From Perkinsus olseni (Eukaryota > Perkinsozoa > Perkinsida > Perkinsidae), in NCBI GenBank assembly GCA_013115135.1, contig JABANP010000034.1:62001-126000 (forward strand): a stretch of DNA of 64,000 nt, given 5' to 3'. The notes beneath the pieces are model-generated. The model had not been told where the DNA came from. It searched no databases and saw only the letters and a list, made by a program, of their open reading frames with translations. Within the stretch, counting starts at the first letter, position 1. Every line of letters begins with the position of its first letter. The position numbers and the translations under genes were made by a program. Shown one piece after another: positions 32,985-44,535 of the stretch.

Positions 32985-34830
32985 TCACCTATGAGATTTT
33001 CGTTTCCTCTTGCGAGCCTTTTTCTCGAAAGCTTTGCCTCCTCGACGCACCCGACTCCGAGACAACTCTACTTCACCAGTCACGAGCTCATCGGGTGAGT
33101 CTTCACACGTCACTCGTCTCCACTGTAGATGAAAACTATCCTGCACGGACCCCGACCATCAAAACTCACCGAAGCCTTGGTCCCCACCACCCGCACTTGC
33201 AACGTACCACAATGGAACTCGCCGGCCAGCACAGGCCCTTTACCAGACTCGTAATGCCGGCCGACATGGGAAGGCACTCGACGGTACTTTCTGAAAGTTT
33301 CAGGATTCAGGGTGATGGGAGCCCTCCTACGACATGAAGCCCTCCCCAGCAGCTCTTACCGGCATCGAGAGCACTGTGCCCACCAGGAACGCTCGTAGCG
33401 GTAGTGCTCCTTAGCTGCTGTGCCATCAGAACGGTGTCCACGGCTGCGGCTGGCGGTTATCGTAGAGCTGAAAAAAAGAAGGTCTAGGCTCATTTTGAAA
33501 TTCCCGCAGCCGCATGGTTGTAATGAATAAGGTCGGTAAAACCTGTGAATAAACCGAAAGATACATGCAGTTACGTACGTACTGAGTCGGCTCTATCGGA
33601 GGAGATTCTCACGCGCACAACCCAGCAGCATATCAAGATGCACGACAACGGGCGGCAGTGTCCACACCCACCCTCGTTGGTAGTCGGACAAGACCGTCGT
33701 CTTGTAGCACAGCCGAGCAGCGAAGGCTGGACATTCCCCCGCGAGTTGACCTATGACTCGACGAAACATCTTGAATTGGCCGGTATCATCGGGATCGGCA
33801 TTGAAGAGGCTGCCAGCCAGAAGCGAGACCAAAAAGTCCTTCTTGTCTCGCGGAGTGCAGTGGCGTAGGTCGAGGATACGTGCAGGACCTACAAGACAAG
33901 GGAAGTCCCAGCACTACTCTCGGCTATGGTGGCCCGATTAAGATGTATTGGGATCCTCCACCGCACTCAGGTGACTGATGTGCAGGCTGCAATACTAGGA
34001 ACCCCTAGGGGCGGCATCCTCACAAAGCAAACGACGATTCTACCTTTCTGCCGGGTGAGCTCCCCGAGACACCGACCGACCCGTTCCATCTCCGACTGTG
34101 ACAGGGCATGGGTCCTGAGTATACCGCAGACGCCTGAGTTGGTGAAGGGAGCCCAAGGCTTACCACCTCGGGCGAAGACAGAGCGCCGGACTCCAAGCAG
34201 CTTCCAAGTCGGATATCAATCGGTCGAGAAGTCGTCTCCTCCTCGCTGGGCTGGGCTCACAGATGTCTGGCCAGCGGACAGGGGCCCTACTCGAAGTACC
34301 ACTAGCACGAGCAGAGACGGAGCGCGAGAAGGAAGTATTGGGCTCTGGCCGAGCAAAGCAGCCTACCAGTCTTCGTCTTCTACATCTCTTTCTAGGACTG
34401 CATCTGCCCGCGTCCGGCCCGACTCCTCTGCTACTGCACTGCACCTCCTCGGAAACTCCTCCTCATCCACTGTTGTACAGCTCCCTCTTGGGACCTCCCT
34501 TCCCAAGCTCACTGGTGCAATGCTCACCCTCGGCATCTCGTCGTTCTCATTCACGGGAGAGCTTTGTATTTCCGTTCTCTCTGAATCAAGAAGATCCTAG
34601 CGAGAAAGACGTCTCAGACCTGCCGTCGATGAGGAGGACTCCGCCGCGATCTCACCTGACTCAGTATCGTCAATGATTATGACTGGTATTTGTAACCACG
34701 AGGACGAGGCAACATGGCGGCCACCAGAGTTGACCACCGTCGACATCATGCCACCTGCAGGGTAATCGAAGGATGCACGTGATGATGATGATGATGACAT
34801 TATGGGGAATGGAGGACAAGCTATGATCAT
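32985..34830 (-). CDS. CW-type zinc-finger protein, paralogue 1 (shorter)
   Basis: Start ATG at 34830 (MIIACPPFPIMSSSSSSRAS). An early LQIPVIIIDDTESE looks like a SUMO-interaction motif (hydrophobic run, then acidic). Exons then join in frame: EDEDW to APVRWPDICEP...RRRRLLDRLISDLEAAW, LCLRPR to THALSQSEMERVGRCLGELT, QKG to PARILDLRHCTPRDKKDFLV, then FKMFRRVIG...LSDYQRG. The CW finger (33090-33388) is split by an intron: WWAQCSRCR/KYRRVP, later GEFHCGTLQ, and after another intron WRRVTCEDSPDE, giving the four Cys and the paired Trp of the CW fold, which reads methylated histone H3 Lys4 in known proteins. A strong nuclear signal (KKARKRKRKSHR) ends the protein. The middle ~170 residues are shared with the next gene and are not a domain I know. 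Likely nuclear chromatin protein. Confidence 0.75.
33090..33388 (-). other. CW zinc-finger coding segment, paralogue 1
   Basis: Three exon pieces: W-W-A-Q-C-S-R-C-R, then K-Y-R-R-V-P ... E-F-H-C, then W-R-R-V-T-C-E-D. The order Cys-x2-Cys, K-[WY]-R-R-x-P, F-x-C, W-x4-C is the CW signature. The intron after the second Cys is at the same position in paralogue 2. Confidence 0.8.
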
Positions 34831-35169
34831 GGCCGAACTCGGCGCTGGAGCTCGAACGGGTTACTTAACAACACTAAGACGAATTTGGATGTAGTAAATC
34901 AGAAAACTTAACATTATGATGACACAGTGCACAGCGACGGTATTCGACGATACTACTACCAGGGAAGGGTAGGAAGGAAATATTAAAATCAGTAGACATC
35001 AAGTATAACATCATTATCAACATCAACAACAACATCATCATCACCATCGGAACTATCATCGTCAAGATCTTCGACATCGGCGGCCTCGCCGTCCGAGTCC
35101 CCTCTCGGGTCCCCATCGTCGGTTCTCGGATCGGCTGGGCTCGGTCTAGAGGGCTCAGAGTCGGGCTGT
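34831..35169. other. Intergenic between the two CW genes
   Basis: About 340 bp, rich in CAT/CAA trinucleotide runs (around 35005-35050). It is the 3' end region of CW gene 2 and upstream region of CW gene 1, both on the minus strand. The minus frame 34874-35176 is hydrophobic by repeat composition (MMMLLLMLIMMLYLM) and is not supported. Confidence 0.4.
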
Positions 35170-38100
35170 TCACCAACTAAGAATGGGGACAGTTCGTAGA
35201 GTCGGAGCTATACAGAGCCTACTTCGTCGTAGTTTGCTCTTCCTGGAGTTCGCCGCAGCCTCATCTGCATCCCTAGCTATACCCTGTATGATGTTATGCA
35301 TGGTACTGCTAACATCACCTTCTGGTCTATGCCTCCGTACACCAGCTGCCTGATGATGATGGCCTACCTCAGGTGGCATCAGCAAGACATCAGCCTGATA
35401 GTGGAAGGATGATGAGTGAAATGAAGGGCCCACTATCTGGGTACACTCACCGCAGCTGCTCCAGGACGGAGGCTCAGCTCCCGGATCTGGTCCCTTGCTA
35501 AGAAGACCAACTCAGAGGCAACCTTCCGTATTGGACTCCAAGAGGAAGCCTCTTCGGGTATCCATCGTTTAACAGCCCTGCCAACTTGAAGGCATCGTCG
35601 TAGCGTCGACAGAGAGCCTCCGTTGGCGAGTTCGTCTGTTAGAACCCTAAGCAGTGCATAACCGCATCGAGAACCAAGAGTCGATACTTCAAGGCTGGGC
35701 AGGCAGCGGTCATTACCGCATCATTTTAATTAAGTCATCCTTCACCGACTCTTTCAGATTCTTGTTATCAGCAACCTCGGTCATGAAGACCTAGGGAAAG
35801 ATGGCGTGGAGGGCTGCTGTATACGATGGCCGTTACTGTCTCCCAGGGTGCATCCTCAGAGCTGGCGTTCATCACCGTGGTGAGCACCTTCTCGGGAGCC
35901 GAACGCTTGTCCTTCTTCTTGGGAGAGGCGGCGGGCTTAGACTGACGAGAACACAACATCGGACACAGAGCAAGCTACGCTCCCTGACGCACTCACCCGA
36001 GTTTGCTGATCTGTAGTCCCGAGGCTGGAAGGCTTCTTGCGTTGTGGTCTCCTCCCGAAGCGAGAATACGAGTTGAGGCTCGACATGTGCACACGGAGGA
36101 TCCTCCCGGCAAGCCTCTTGAGCTCCTCGTTCTCGTCCGGGTCACTTGGAAGATCGCCCAAGTCGTTGTCAGGATCCGAGTCAGACTCATACTGGGATCC
36201 TGAAATACATGTGTGCGCGGTTAAGATGCCGAGATACGAGTTGATCCCTCAGAGGATGAGAGGAGCCTTACCGAAGGAGAATGCCGATGTTTCAGCCCTG
36301 GTAGTAGAAGAAGCGCCGCTTGTATTTAATTGGAGTTGGGATGGGGAACTACCTTCACTGTTGTGCTGACCCTCCACCCTACGAAGAGATGAGCAACATA
36401 CAGGTCCCCTACAGCGGGCGCTCAGAAGAAAGTCCTTAAAGTCTGTCTAACGGTATACCAACTAACCGCGAGGAAAACGTCAATGAGCTCAAGATGTTGG
36501 ACTACAAGCACACACGCGCAAGTGATAGGTGCTCTAAGACCGTTGAGGTTATGATTCCGATGAATGATCGAGAAGAGTGTCAAGAGGCCTTCGAGTCGTC
36601 AGAAGGTCTGATGATGAGTACCAACTTACCATCCCTCCCTTTGCGCAGGCTTCGGCCAATCATCATCATTAATATCATCGTTACCAGCATACTTCGCCCT
36701 CTCCTTCCGAGCTCTCTCGATCTCGTCGGCCTCAGCCTTGCTGATCTTCTTGTTCCACTTCCTCAAGTTCTTCTTTATCAACTTGACCTGGACAACAGGT
36801 CATCACCCTAGAGCCGGATGATGATGGTGATGCCTGCCAACCTTCCGTCCCAGAGTCCTCTCTTTCTGATGCCTACGCTTAGCTGTAACAATACCCGCAC
36901 ATCGCTCATCACGACGACGTTCCTGCTCTGAATCGTACTCAGTGTTGGTATCGGAAGATGACGACTCTGTATCGTATCTTTCATCAGTACCAGTAGCAAG
37001 CATGCACAAGCGACGGCAGCCGTTACCTCTGGGCTTTGAGCTGCTCATCCTCGTCGGTCTCCGCCTCATCGGGCGGATCCTCGCATGACAGCGGTTTCCA
37101 CTGACAAGAAGTCAGGCCATCGTACAGGTGATGACGAAGGCCGCCGCCGCCGCTCAACCTACCAGATTCCTGCCGCCCTCCAACCTCTGCTGCAGCAGCC
37201 CACAATGGAACTCTGGCGGAGTCTCGTTATCGACCCCATGTTGCTTAGCGATGTAGTAAGGTGCACGGCGATACTTTCTGATACAATAACAAGACAGTCC
37301 GAGGAGCTGACACAGAGAAGCATCCCTCCTACCCGCATCGATCGCACCGTATCCACCAGTAGTGCTTGTACCCCTGTTTGGTGTCCGCCTTCTGATTCTC
37401 AAGGTGACGCTTATGGACTCGAGCGAAGATTTCCGTACTGGAGTAGGGAACAGCCGCGAGTCATCACTATGGTGTTGCCGCTGTCGTGCTCCTCAATCCT
37501 ACCGCTGCTCGTAGTCCGAAAAGGCGGTGACAGTCCGGCACATCTGGGCAGCCAGGGCCCTAGTCCTGTCCCAGGATACACCCGTAATCCTTTGGAACAT
37601 CTTGACAGGGGTCTCCAAGTCCTCAGCATCGCTACGGATGGATGAAAGATTCTCCTCTGAGTCTGCAGTAGCTTGAGAAGAAGAAGATCCACTACTGCTC
37701 GAGGGCCTGTAGTACAACAGACAATATGCTGACCGCGTGATGCGGTGACTCACTGGCTCTGCTGCTTCTCATCATCATCTTCATTACCCAGGACAAGAAG
37801 GCTGCCAGCCATCAGCGAGCTGAGGAATAGGTGCCGCTCCCTCTTGGTGGCTTGACGGACATCAAGAATCAACGCTGGACCTAGGATGCAAGTAGACGGT
37901 CAGTGTGTGCGCCACCGGGGCGGACGAACCGAGGGAGGGCTAGCCTCCTCACCTCTCCGCTTGGCTAGCCTTTGGAAGCATTTCCCCACTTCCTCAATAT
38001 CAGTTTCCAGTAACGGAGGTATTCTGAGAAAACAGGAATCAACGCTGTAGCTTTGAGAGGAGGCTAGCCACCTTGGCCGGAGGCAGAGAGTTGACGACCA

Positions 38101-40694
38101 CTTTGTTTTTATGTCGGACAGAAGGCGAGCAATCAGCCTCCTCCTTCTGGTCTGATTCTGCTCGAAGACGTCCGGCCACTGCACGGCCGCCCTGTATGAA
38201 GCACAGCGTGTACAGTCGGTGCGCAGCCGAGTTTGCTCACCAGTCTTGATCTTCGATCTTACTGCCCATCGCCTCATCGGCCTGAGCCCTGTTCCAAAGC
38301 TCCTTGGCATGCTCGTCTGCGGTACTTGCCGACGTGGAGACAGATAGAGGGCTGAACTCGATGGATTTGCCACGGGCATCTACATGGCAATACTCCTTAG
38401 AGCCAAGGACACCAACAGTCCAATCAATCTACGAGCGTAGGCTACAATAGATACGGACGATCTTACATCGGCTTCTCGCCTCGGGGGGGAGCTCCAAGCT
38501 GACGGCACCTACTAGGGAAGGGTGGAGTATTACCGAGGCCACAACACGTTCATTACCTGCGGATAGGTGACCTTCTAACTCTTCGTGAGGCCCTTCGGGG
38601 CTACTGTGAGAGGGGATACCTAACGAGAAGCTGGCTACTCATAATCTTTGGCAAGTTGAGGTCACCAGGGACAACAGCAGCAGCAGCAGCTCTGTCATCC
38701 TCCATGTCCTCATCAAGCAGTATAACACCATTCTCGTCCTCGGCGTACATAGCAGTACCCCGCCAAGGTGCCTCGATTGCCACACCTCCCTCCACAGCAT
38801 CTGACCATGACGAAGTCACTATGCCAGTGCTACAGTACTAGTACTACTACCGAGGTCGACGACGGCGGGCTCTATGATCTCTATATCGCTATCATCATCA
38901 TCATCATCCACTGAGTCGGACAAGGATATCACTTCCTGACAGTGCTCGTGGACAGTGCTCCTCCGTCAGGAGCATGCTTTACAATATCATCCCGCTCTTC
39001 ATCTCGGAGGGCTCCATCATAGTCCGGCTCCTCCTCGGCGTCATCCCCTGGATCCGTAGGCATGTAGTCTAGGCCCGGCTCGGCCTTTATGATGGTCTGA
39101 GCCCCTCCTGCTTCCTCTACTGCTGGCTCCTCCTTCACCCCTCCACCCGTGGAGCTCGGTTCCTCTTTGATGAGAGTCTGAAGTCGAGTATATCCCTCAG
39201 GAGACACGAGGCTGAGTATCCTACTTCCCCGGGGCTCCACCACCTCCAGAGGAGCCGATCGTCACTCAGCTGCCTGACGAGGGTACGGCAAGTCCTCAAG
39301 CAAGCTGTAGTGGTTGGTAGCTTACACAGCGAGCCAATGCACTGTAGTAGGCACAGCAGCGAGAAGGTCAATCCCCGAGGGCCGCTTCAATGAGGCTACT
39401 GTACGAGTCTTCTGGCAAGCTCCTGCGGAGCAGAGGGTGACTGCTGCGAGGAGTACACACCTACGTTTAACCCCCTCGGTGTCCGAGTACATGTCGAAGA
39501 ATATGTAGTTGTCCTTCCACAGGACGGCGAACCCCTCCCCTCCAAAGTGAGGTAGAAGAGCACCGCCGGTGAGTAGTTGGGAGAAGTTCTGTCCCGAGGC
39601 TTCCATCACGGCTCGGAGGTCGACTTGTTGGAGTACTTCCACACCGTGACGGGCTGAAAGACGCAGGGACAGCGTGCTACGGAGGAGCCCACCAGCAGCT
39701 GTGCATCCAACCGACCTTCTGCTATGAAGATGACAACTCGTGGTCGTGATCGTTCGAGAAGTATCCCGGTCATATCGTCGTTGAGCAGTGCCAGCTCGGC
39801 CCCCTCAGGACCGGGGCCATCCTTGAGAGCAGTCACCTCCGTAGAGATGCTGGGGCCTAGGAGGTGTTGATGCAGCAGTCTGCCATTCTTGGTCAAGATG
39901 ACCATGAATCTTGCACACCTGCGCAGTAGGTCTAACTGTAGTAGGATGACATTGCACATGAGCTCACGTCGAGTCTGCGACCATCGCTACTGGGCTGCTC
40001 CTGTACCCTCGTGGGGCTATTGGTTTGAGTAGATGGTAGTGATTATCAGTGTAGACGTAGACGTATATGGTCGTTTGTGGTCGATAGAACGCTCTTCTTT
40101 TACGCGGCTTGATCCTCTCATATATAGTAGTAGCTGCTACCATACCAGAGGAGCTACCTCTGACGTACATACAGGAAGCCCCAGGAATCGCCACAGAATC
40201 AATAACCTACATAAGGCCGTGATAAGCCCAACAGTCTGAGCAGTGTGTAACTTTAAGTGTTACCTCCCCTGTACGGCAGTCCCATCCAAGCACCGCCCCT
40301 GCATTGTAGATCTGCGATAGACGGTCCTCCTTGGATTTGAGATCCAAACCTAACATAAGAGGACATCCGAAGAGACATCCAGAGTGAGTGGCCCACACTG
40401 ACCGAAGTCGTATCCCAGGAACAGATAACTGGGCTCTGGCTCGTCATCATCCTCAACTACGGAGGCATGAGTGATCTTAGCGTTGAGGGAGGTGTACGGA
40501 TGCTGTACATCACATACTGGGGTGTCGTCATTTGGTCGGTAGAGGGTAGCCAGGTCGGGTGCGTAGGGATCAGGACGAAGGACGAAGGGAGAGTTCGTTG
40601 GTAGAATCGATGGTTTGATAAGAGGCACCCCATTCTGGTTCGCATCATCGCCGTCATCCTCTTCGCTCGGTATCGGCGAGTAGCAAAGCGACAT
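35170..40694 (-). CDS. Large CW-type zinc-finger protein, paralogue 2, with SUMO-acceptor and SUMO-interaction motifs
   Basis: Start ATG at 40694 (MSLCYSPIPSEEDDGDDANQ). Order: a beta-rich N-terminal region (AGAVLGWDCRTGEVIDSVAI; MVILTKNGRLLHQHLLGPSI; VVIFIAEGRLDAQLLVG; FAVLWKDNYIFFDMYS), propeller-like but unassigned. Then come three consensus SUMO-acceptor sites (LIKEEP, VKEEP, IIKAEP). A 50-nt intron (GTAAAG...TGTCAG, about 38936-38985) joins them in frame to SUMO-interaction-like motifs EVISLSDSVDDDD, SDIEIIEPAVV and NGVILLDEDMEDD. Next is the block shared with paralogue 1 (EDQDW/AAVQWPDVFEQN...RRRRLIARL, TDIEEVGKCFQRLAKRRG, LILDVRQATKRERHLFLSSL). The CW finger follows (WWIRCDRCG/KYRRAP...PPEFHC...WKPLSCEDPPDE). 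The tail has a basic helix (KLIKKNLRKWNKKISKAEAD), KPAASPKKKDKRSAPEK and a helical end (VGRAVKRWIPEE...RKVASELVFLARDQIREL) resembling a TFIIS-N-type bundle. The N-terminal ~1.7 kb could be a separate gene; the in-frame intron argues for one. Likely nuclear. Confidence 0.65.
37075..37362 (-). other. CW zinc-finger coding segment, paralogue 2
   Basis: Exon pieces read HYWWIRCDRCG / KYRRAPYYIAKQHG...TPPEFHCGLLQQ / WKPLSCEDPPDEAE. All four zinc ligands and the aromatic-cage Trp pair are present. Intron positions match paralogue 1. Confidence 0.85.
38600..39190 (-). other. SUMO-acceptor / SUMO-interaction motif cluster
   Basis: Within about 600 bp of coding sequence: three hydrophobic-Lys-x-Glu sites (IKEE, VKEE, IKAE) and three hydrophobic runs flanked by acidic stretches (VISLSDSVDDDDDD, DIEIIE, GVILLDEDMEDD). 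The motif forms are seen; SUMO use is inference from established consensus patterns. Confidence 0.6.
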
Positions 40695-41012
40695 TCGAGG
40701 AACCTCTAAAAGAGGTAGGAAAAGGTCATAAGACAAGCACTAAGAGGACAAGGTAGAGGATCGACCGCACCCGAGCCACAGCAGCAGCATCGACTTTGTG
40801 TCCCTCCTATCACCACTGCACCCGTACTTTCATTTCGAGATGCCGGCCACTGGGCTCGGTCTCCCTATGGACTCGAGTTGGGTCCACTCTGACGACTTTC
40901 TCTCCCCCATGACGCGTCGCCTCGTACTACATCCCTCCGCCTCCACTCAGCACTACGACAACACTCTGGAAAGGTGGGAAACCAGCGTTAGAGCTGCAGA
41001 TGACAACATGAT

Positions 41013-43349
41013 TCATGATACACGGAAGTCTACCAGCCCCGCCACTGTAGAGTAGCGGCATCCCTTCTGAAGTGTGGACCCTCCTGTGGCCGATACCTCA
41101 AGACTGTCCAGTCGGAGGCCGCTGATGCACCAGCCTCGGACAGAGAACCCGACTTGAGCTCTAGAGGACGATTGCATACAAGAATGTATTATAGCCATGA
41201 TTGGAGTACATGCATCGCTGTTCATTAGCCATCTCTGCTGACAGAGCAGCAGCAGACTCATCTCCCCGATACGACAGGGTGCCAGTGGCGGCAACAAGAG
41301 TGTCCTGAGGCAGCACTGAGTGACCGCCAACAGCACAGGAGGAGGCCCGCTGTGATCACCTCCCCACCAGCAGCATCCGAGGCTAGCTGCCCTACATGCC
41401 AGATGACTACTGATCCACCGTCCGAGGTAGTATCAACACGGATGGAGGGCGAGGGCTGAGGCAAGCTGAATGGCAGTTCACCTGCGCAAAGGCACTGCCC
41501 CCACCTGGCGCTCCCTACCACCCTTGACGGAGGTTTGTAGGCAGCCGGACCCCACAGAGGTTGGGAGGAGAATACTCACAACAACATCATCAACCACTAT
41601 GCTTGGGGGTTGATGATGATGATGTGCTCTACCTGGAACATATTACACCTGCTCACTCATAGACGTGACCCTCACTCGGACGTCTGCCGACATTCTCTTT
41701 AGAGTTGAGAATAGCAGAAACGCGGGGGCGGGCCTTGAAGTCTATGCGACCTCCACCTCTATCAAATGATACCTGTCGGGAAGCATATATCAGGGGACAG
41801 GAGCCTATCCTAGGCTCAATGAACCTGCCTTGAGGTCAAGTTGTAGTGGTAGCAGCAGCCCAGAGGAGAGAGGCATTGGTAGATGGTAGGTGGAGAGGGA
41901 GTATCGACCATCGGCAGGGACGAAGCATACTTTCTGGTCGTCATGCCACTTCTCAAGATGAACGCATGGATGGAAATGGACAGTACCTGTCAAGACCTAG
42001 TTCAACTGTCAGACCGTGAGAGGCTGTAGCATGACACACCCTTGGACAGGAGGTCAGGGTTCCTCACTGTTAGCACTGCATGAGGGCTTGGGCCACTTAG
42101 CCTGGATATGACTGATATATCCCCCGCCTAGAGTACAGCGGCACGGAGAATAGAGCACCAAGCGTACAATGCTACTACCACATCAGCGTCCAATACGCAG
42201 CCCTTCTCGTCGACTATGCAGTTGAAGGTCTCCACTACATCCACATAGAGCTCATTGCTAGTATAACTGGGAGAGTTGGGACGCCACCAGTACTGACCAC
42301 CTAGAGATCACCGACACCTCCTTGAGAAGCTGTAAGTGACGATGAGTTTAGATACCGATATCTATTGACGCCTCCTTCTGAGCAGCATTGGCCAAGGCGC
42401 CCGATGATGCAGCCATAGCGTTGGTAACTCCGGTGAGCATAGTGGATACAGCGGAGGTGACGAAGTTGGAGGAACCCAAGGGAGCTGATACCGCGAGGTC
42501 AGGTAGCGGTTCTATTGGGATAGCTTACGAACGCCAAGGCTAAGATTGGAGGAAGGAGGCGCTACGGCCTCCTGACGGTCGGTTGCCATCTTGGCGGATG
42601 TTCCGGCCACTGCTGAGATGAACTTGCCGAGCATAGTAGGGGGAGGTAGCATCGCCTAGAGTAGTTGGGTAATAGAGGAATTGGGAGACTACTCCAAGGC
42701 TACCTCCAAGGTTGCCTTATCGGTTGTGAAGGGTAGCCCGGGACCATCAATCATCTCATCTAAGAGAATGGCTACAGTGCTGAAGTTGTCACGCAGGAGG
42801 TCCTCGTCTACTGCCTGGTGAGACGGACCTGGGCTATGGCAAGAACCCGGGCCCCTATTAAGTCTGGAGCACACCAGTCAGCGACGTGGAGTGCACTGCA
42901 GCCGAGCAGTAGTGCAGCAGGACCGAGTAGACGGAGTCCAACAATCCGAATATGAGCAAAGGTGATGTGTCCGAACCTCGAGAGGACAAGTCGAAGGACG
43001 ATGGGTTGAACAGGAGGGGCTACTGACGATGGCTCCCAGGTAGATGTATTCCCTGTATATATAGATCAAGGCGCATGATGATGGACAGCCCTTAGAGCCC
43101 TGCCACACAAGATAACAGCAACACCCTTAGCAGCTACAGCACCTCAGGGACTATGCCGTAGAGGCTGTTCGTCGGGCACTTGTCTCGCTTGTTGAAGAGG
43201 GTGCGGAAGAGTTTCCTGTAGCTGCCCAGTGAGCGATGACGACGGCAAACCTTCGACGTGATCTCCTCACTAAGGACAGTAGGCTACTGCACTGCTGACG
43301 CTACACCCTCATACCCGTATGGATTCAATATGAATAAGCAGTCGAGCAT
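41013..43349 (-). CDS. AP-3 adaptor complex, mu (medium) subunit
   Basis: ATG at 43349 begins MLDCLFILNPYG, the longin-type mu start; introns then join to REYIYLGAI and the segment DEDLLRDNFSTVAILLDEMI with GLPFTTDKATLE, matching the mu N-terminal 'DNF..vyeLLDEm.D.G.P.tTe'. The mu-homology domain follows: WWRPNSPSYTSNELYVDVVE with IVDEKGCVLDADV, SRLSGPSPHAVLTVRNPDLL, then VHFHPCVHLEKWHDDQKV with FVPADGRYSLSTYHL, and the end SGLRLDSLEVSATGG with KGCRYSTVAGLVDFRVS*. The F-H-P-C form (where AP-1 and AP-2 have F-H-Q-C) points to AP-3. AP-3 sorts cargo with Tyr/di-Leu signals from Golgi/endosomes to lysosome-like organelles. About 9 short introns. Confidence 0.88.
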
Positions 43350-43457
43350 ATCTCGGAGAAGGACGAGATGAGCGGAGCTCAATACTGACCCGTCGGTATG
43401 CACTGCCCACCTTATTCACTACAACGCGACCACATAATGCTTTACTTCACACAACGG

Positions 43458-44498
43458 CTACGTCCCGGATCGCTTTCCAGGATCATGCTTGGTAGGTATT
43501 CTACTATCTACTACACGTCTTTGGCTACACACCTTGGTCAACGGCCTCAAGACGTCAGGCTTTCGTTTCAAGAGCAACTTAGCCTCTCTGGACCGAGGCC
43601 TTGGAGCCTTCACCCCTGCTTTAATCTCCTCTACTAGCTGCCTATCAACTCGCCGTAGATTAGTCCCAAGCCCAGCCGCAGCTTTGAAGAAGGTTTGGGA
43701 CTTCGGTGGGGCTCCTGGGCTCGCCCCGTTCATATGACGTATCTCATCAGCTATGTCTTCTTGTTGTTGACGGTATAGTTGCATATCCCGTTCACTGCCC
43801 CTGATCACTGGTAGAGGACCCCGCTCCTGCCTAACAGCAATCCGATCCCTAGCGCTCATACTCGCCTCTGAGTTTGCATCACATCCCGAGCTGCCGACGG
43901 TAGCACTAGACTGCAACCAGCGGGAGATCGCGTGTTTGGGTACGTCCACCTCTGAGTCGTCTTCAGTCGCCTCAATTCTGACACTTTTCTGGCTCTTCAC
44001 CCGAGCCATCCCGACTGCGTTCTTCTCTTCCCCGGTAGATGTTGGCCGCGATGGAGTACCGGCCTCCCGGGCATTCTCATGTACCTTACCCTCCCCCTTA
44101 CAACTCTTCGAGATATTCATTATGGCGCGGACCTTCGATTTCAAAGTTTTCTTTCTCTTCATCTTAGGCTGCTGCTTCCGTCGCATGATCCTCGCCGAGC
44201 CCTCCCGATGGAGCGTGAATTTCTTATACCACTTCAGTATGTCTTTCAAGCTGGCTCGACCATCATCATCAGCATCGACTTCATCGAACCATTCCGCGGT
44301 AACAGAGTCCATCGAGGTGTGTTCGCTCACCTTATAGAGTATACACCTCCTGCACAACTGAAGGAATGTCTTCTTGTCCATCGTCCTACACCCCTCTGCT
44401 GTCAAGCTAGTGAAGGCAGCTTGAATCATCCTTGCTGCATTCGGGTCTATCTCCAATTTCCGAGTCAATTTTTGAAATCGCTTATCCTCAATCGGCAA
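43458..44498 (-). CDS. EF-hand protein with long basic tail (346 aa, single exon)
   Basis: ATG at 44498 (MPIEDKRFQKLTRKLEIDPN). Residues about 20-100 form an EF-hand pair: AFTSLTAEGCRTMDKKTFLQ (degenerate loop) and WFDEVDADDDGRASLKDILK (a canonical D-x-D-x-D-G loop). The rest is basic and disordered: RRKQQPKMKRKKTLKSKVRA, a Ser/Thr-rich linker with SQKSVRIE, an ERDMQLYRQQQEDIADEIRH helix, and an Arg/Lys-rich end. One calcium site is likely. No introns, unlike most neighbours. Function unknown. Confidence 0.75.
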   Translation of the reverse strand: MPIEDKRFQKLTRKLEIDPNAARMIQAAFTSLTAEGCRTMDKKTFLQLCRRCILYKVSEHTSMDSVTAEWFDEVDADDDGRASLKDILKWYKKFTLHREGSARIMRRKQQPKMKRKKTLKSKVRAIMNISKSCKGEGKVHENAREAGTPSRPTSTGEEKNAVGMARVKSQKSVRIEATEDDSEVDVPKHAISRWLQSSATVGSSGCDANSEASMSARDRIAVRQERGPLPVIRGSERDMQLYRQQQEDIADEIRHMNGASPGAPPKSQTFFKAAAGLGTNLRRVDRQLVEEIKAGVKAPRPRSREAKLLLKRKPDVLRPLTKVCSQRRVVDSRIPTKHDPGKRSGT

Positions 44499-44535
44499 AT
44501 CCTAACAATAATCGATGACGGTCACAATTGATGAT

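Noticed and set aside
34263..34676. 137-aa plus-strand ORF
   Set aside because: Antisense to CW paralogue 1; the minus strand has conserved intron positions and a paralogue.
32985..40694. Calling the CW genes MORC ATPases
   Set aside because: No GHKL ATPase motifs upstream of the CW finger.
41013..43349. AP-1 or AP-2 mu assignment
   Set aside because: The mu-homology domain has F-H-P-C rather than F-H-Q-C, and the N-terminus fits AP-3 better.
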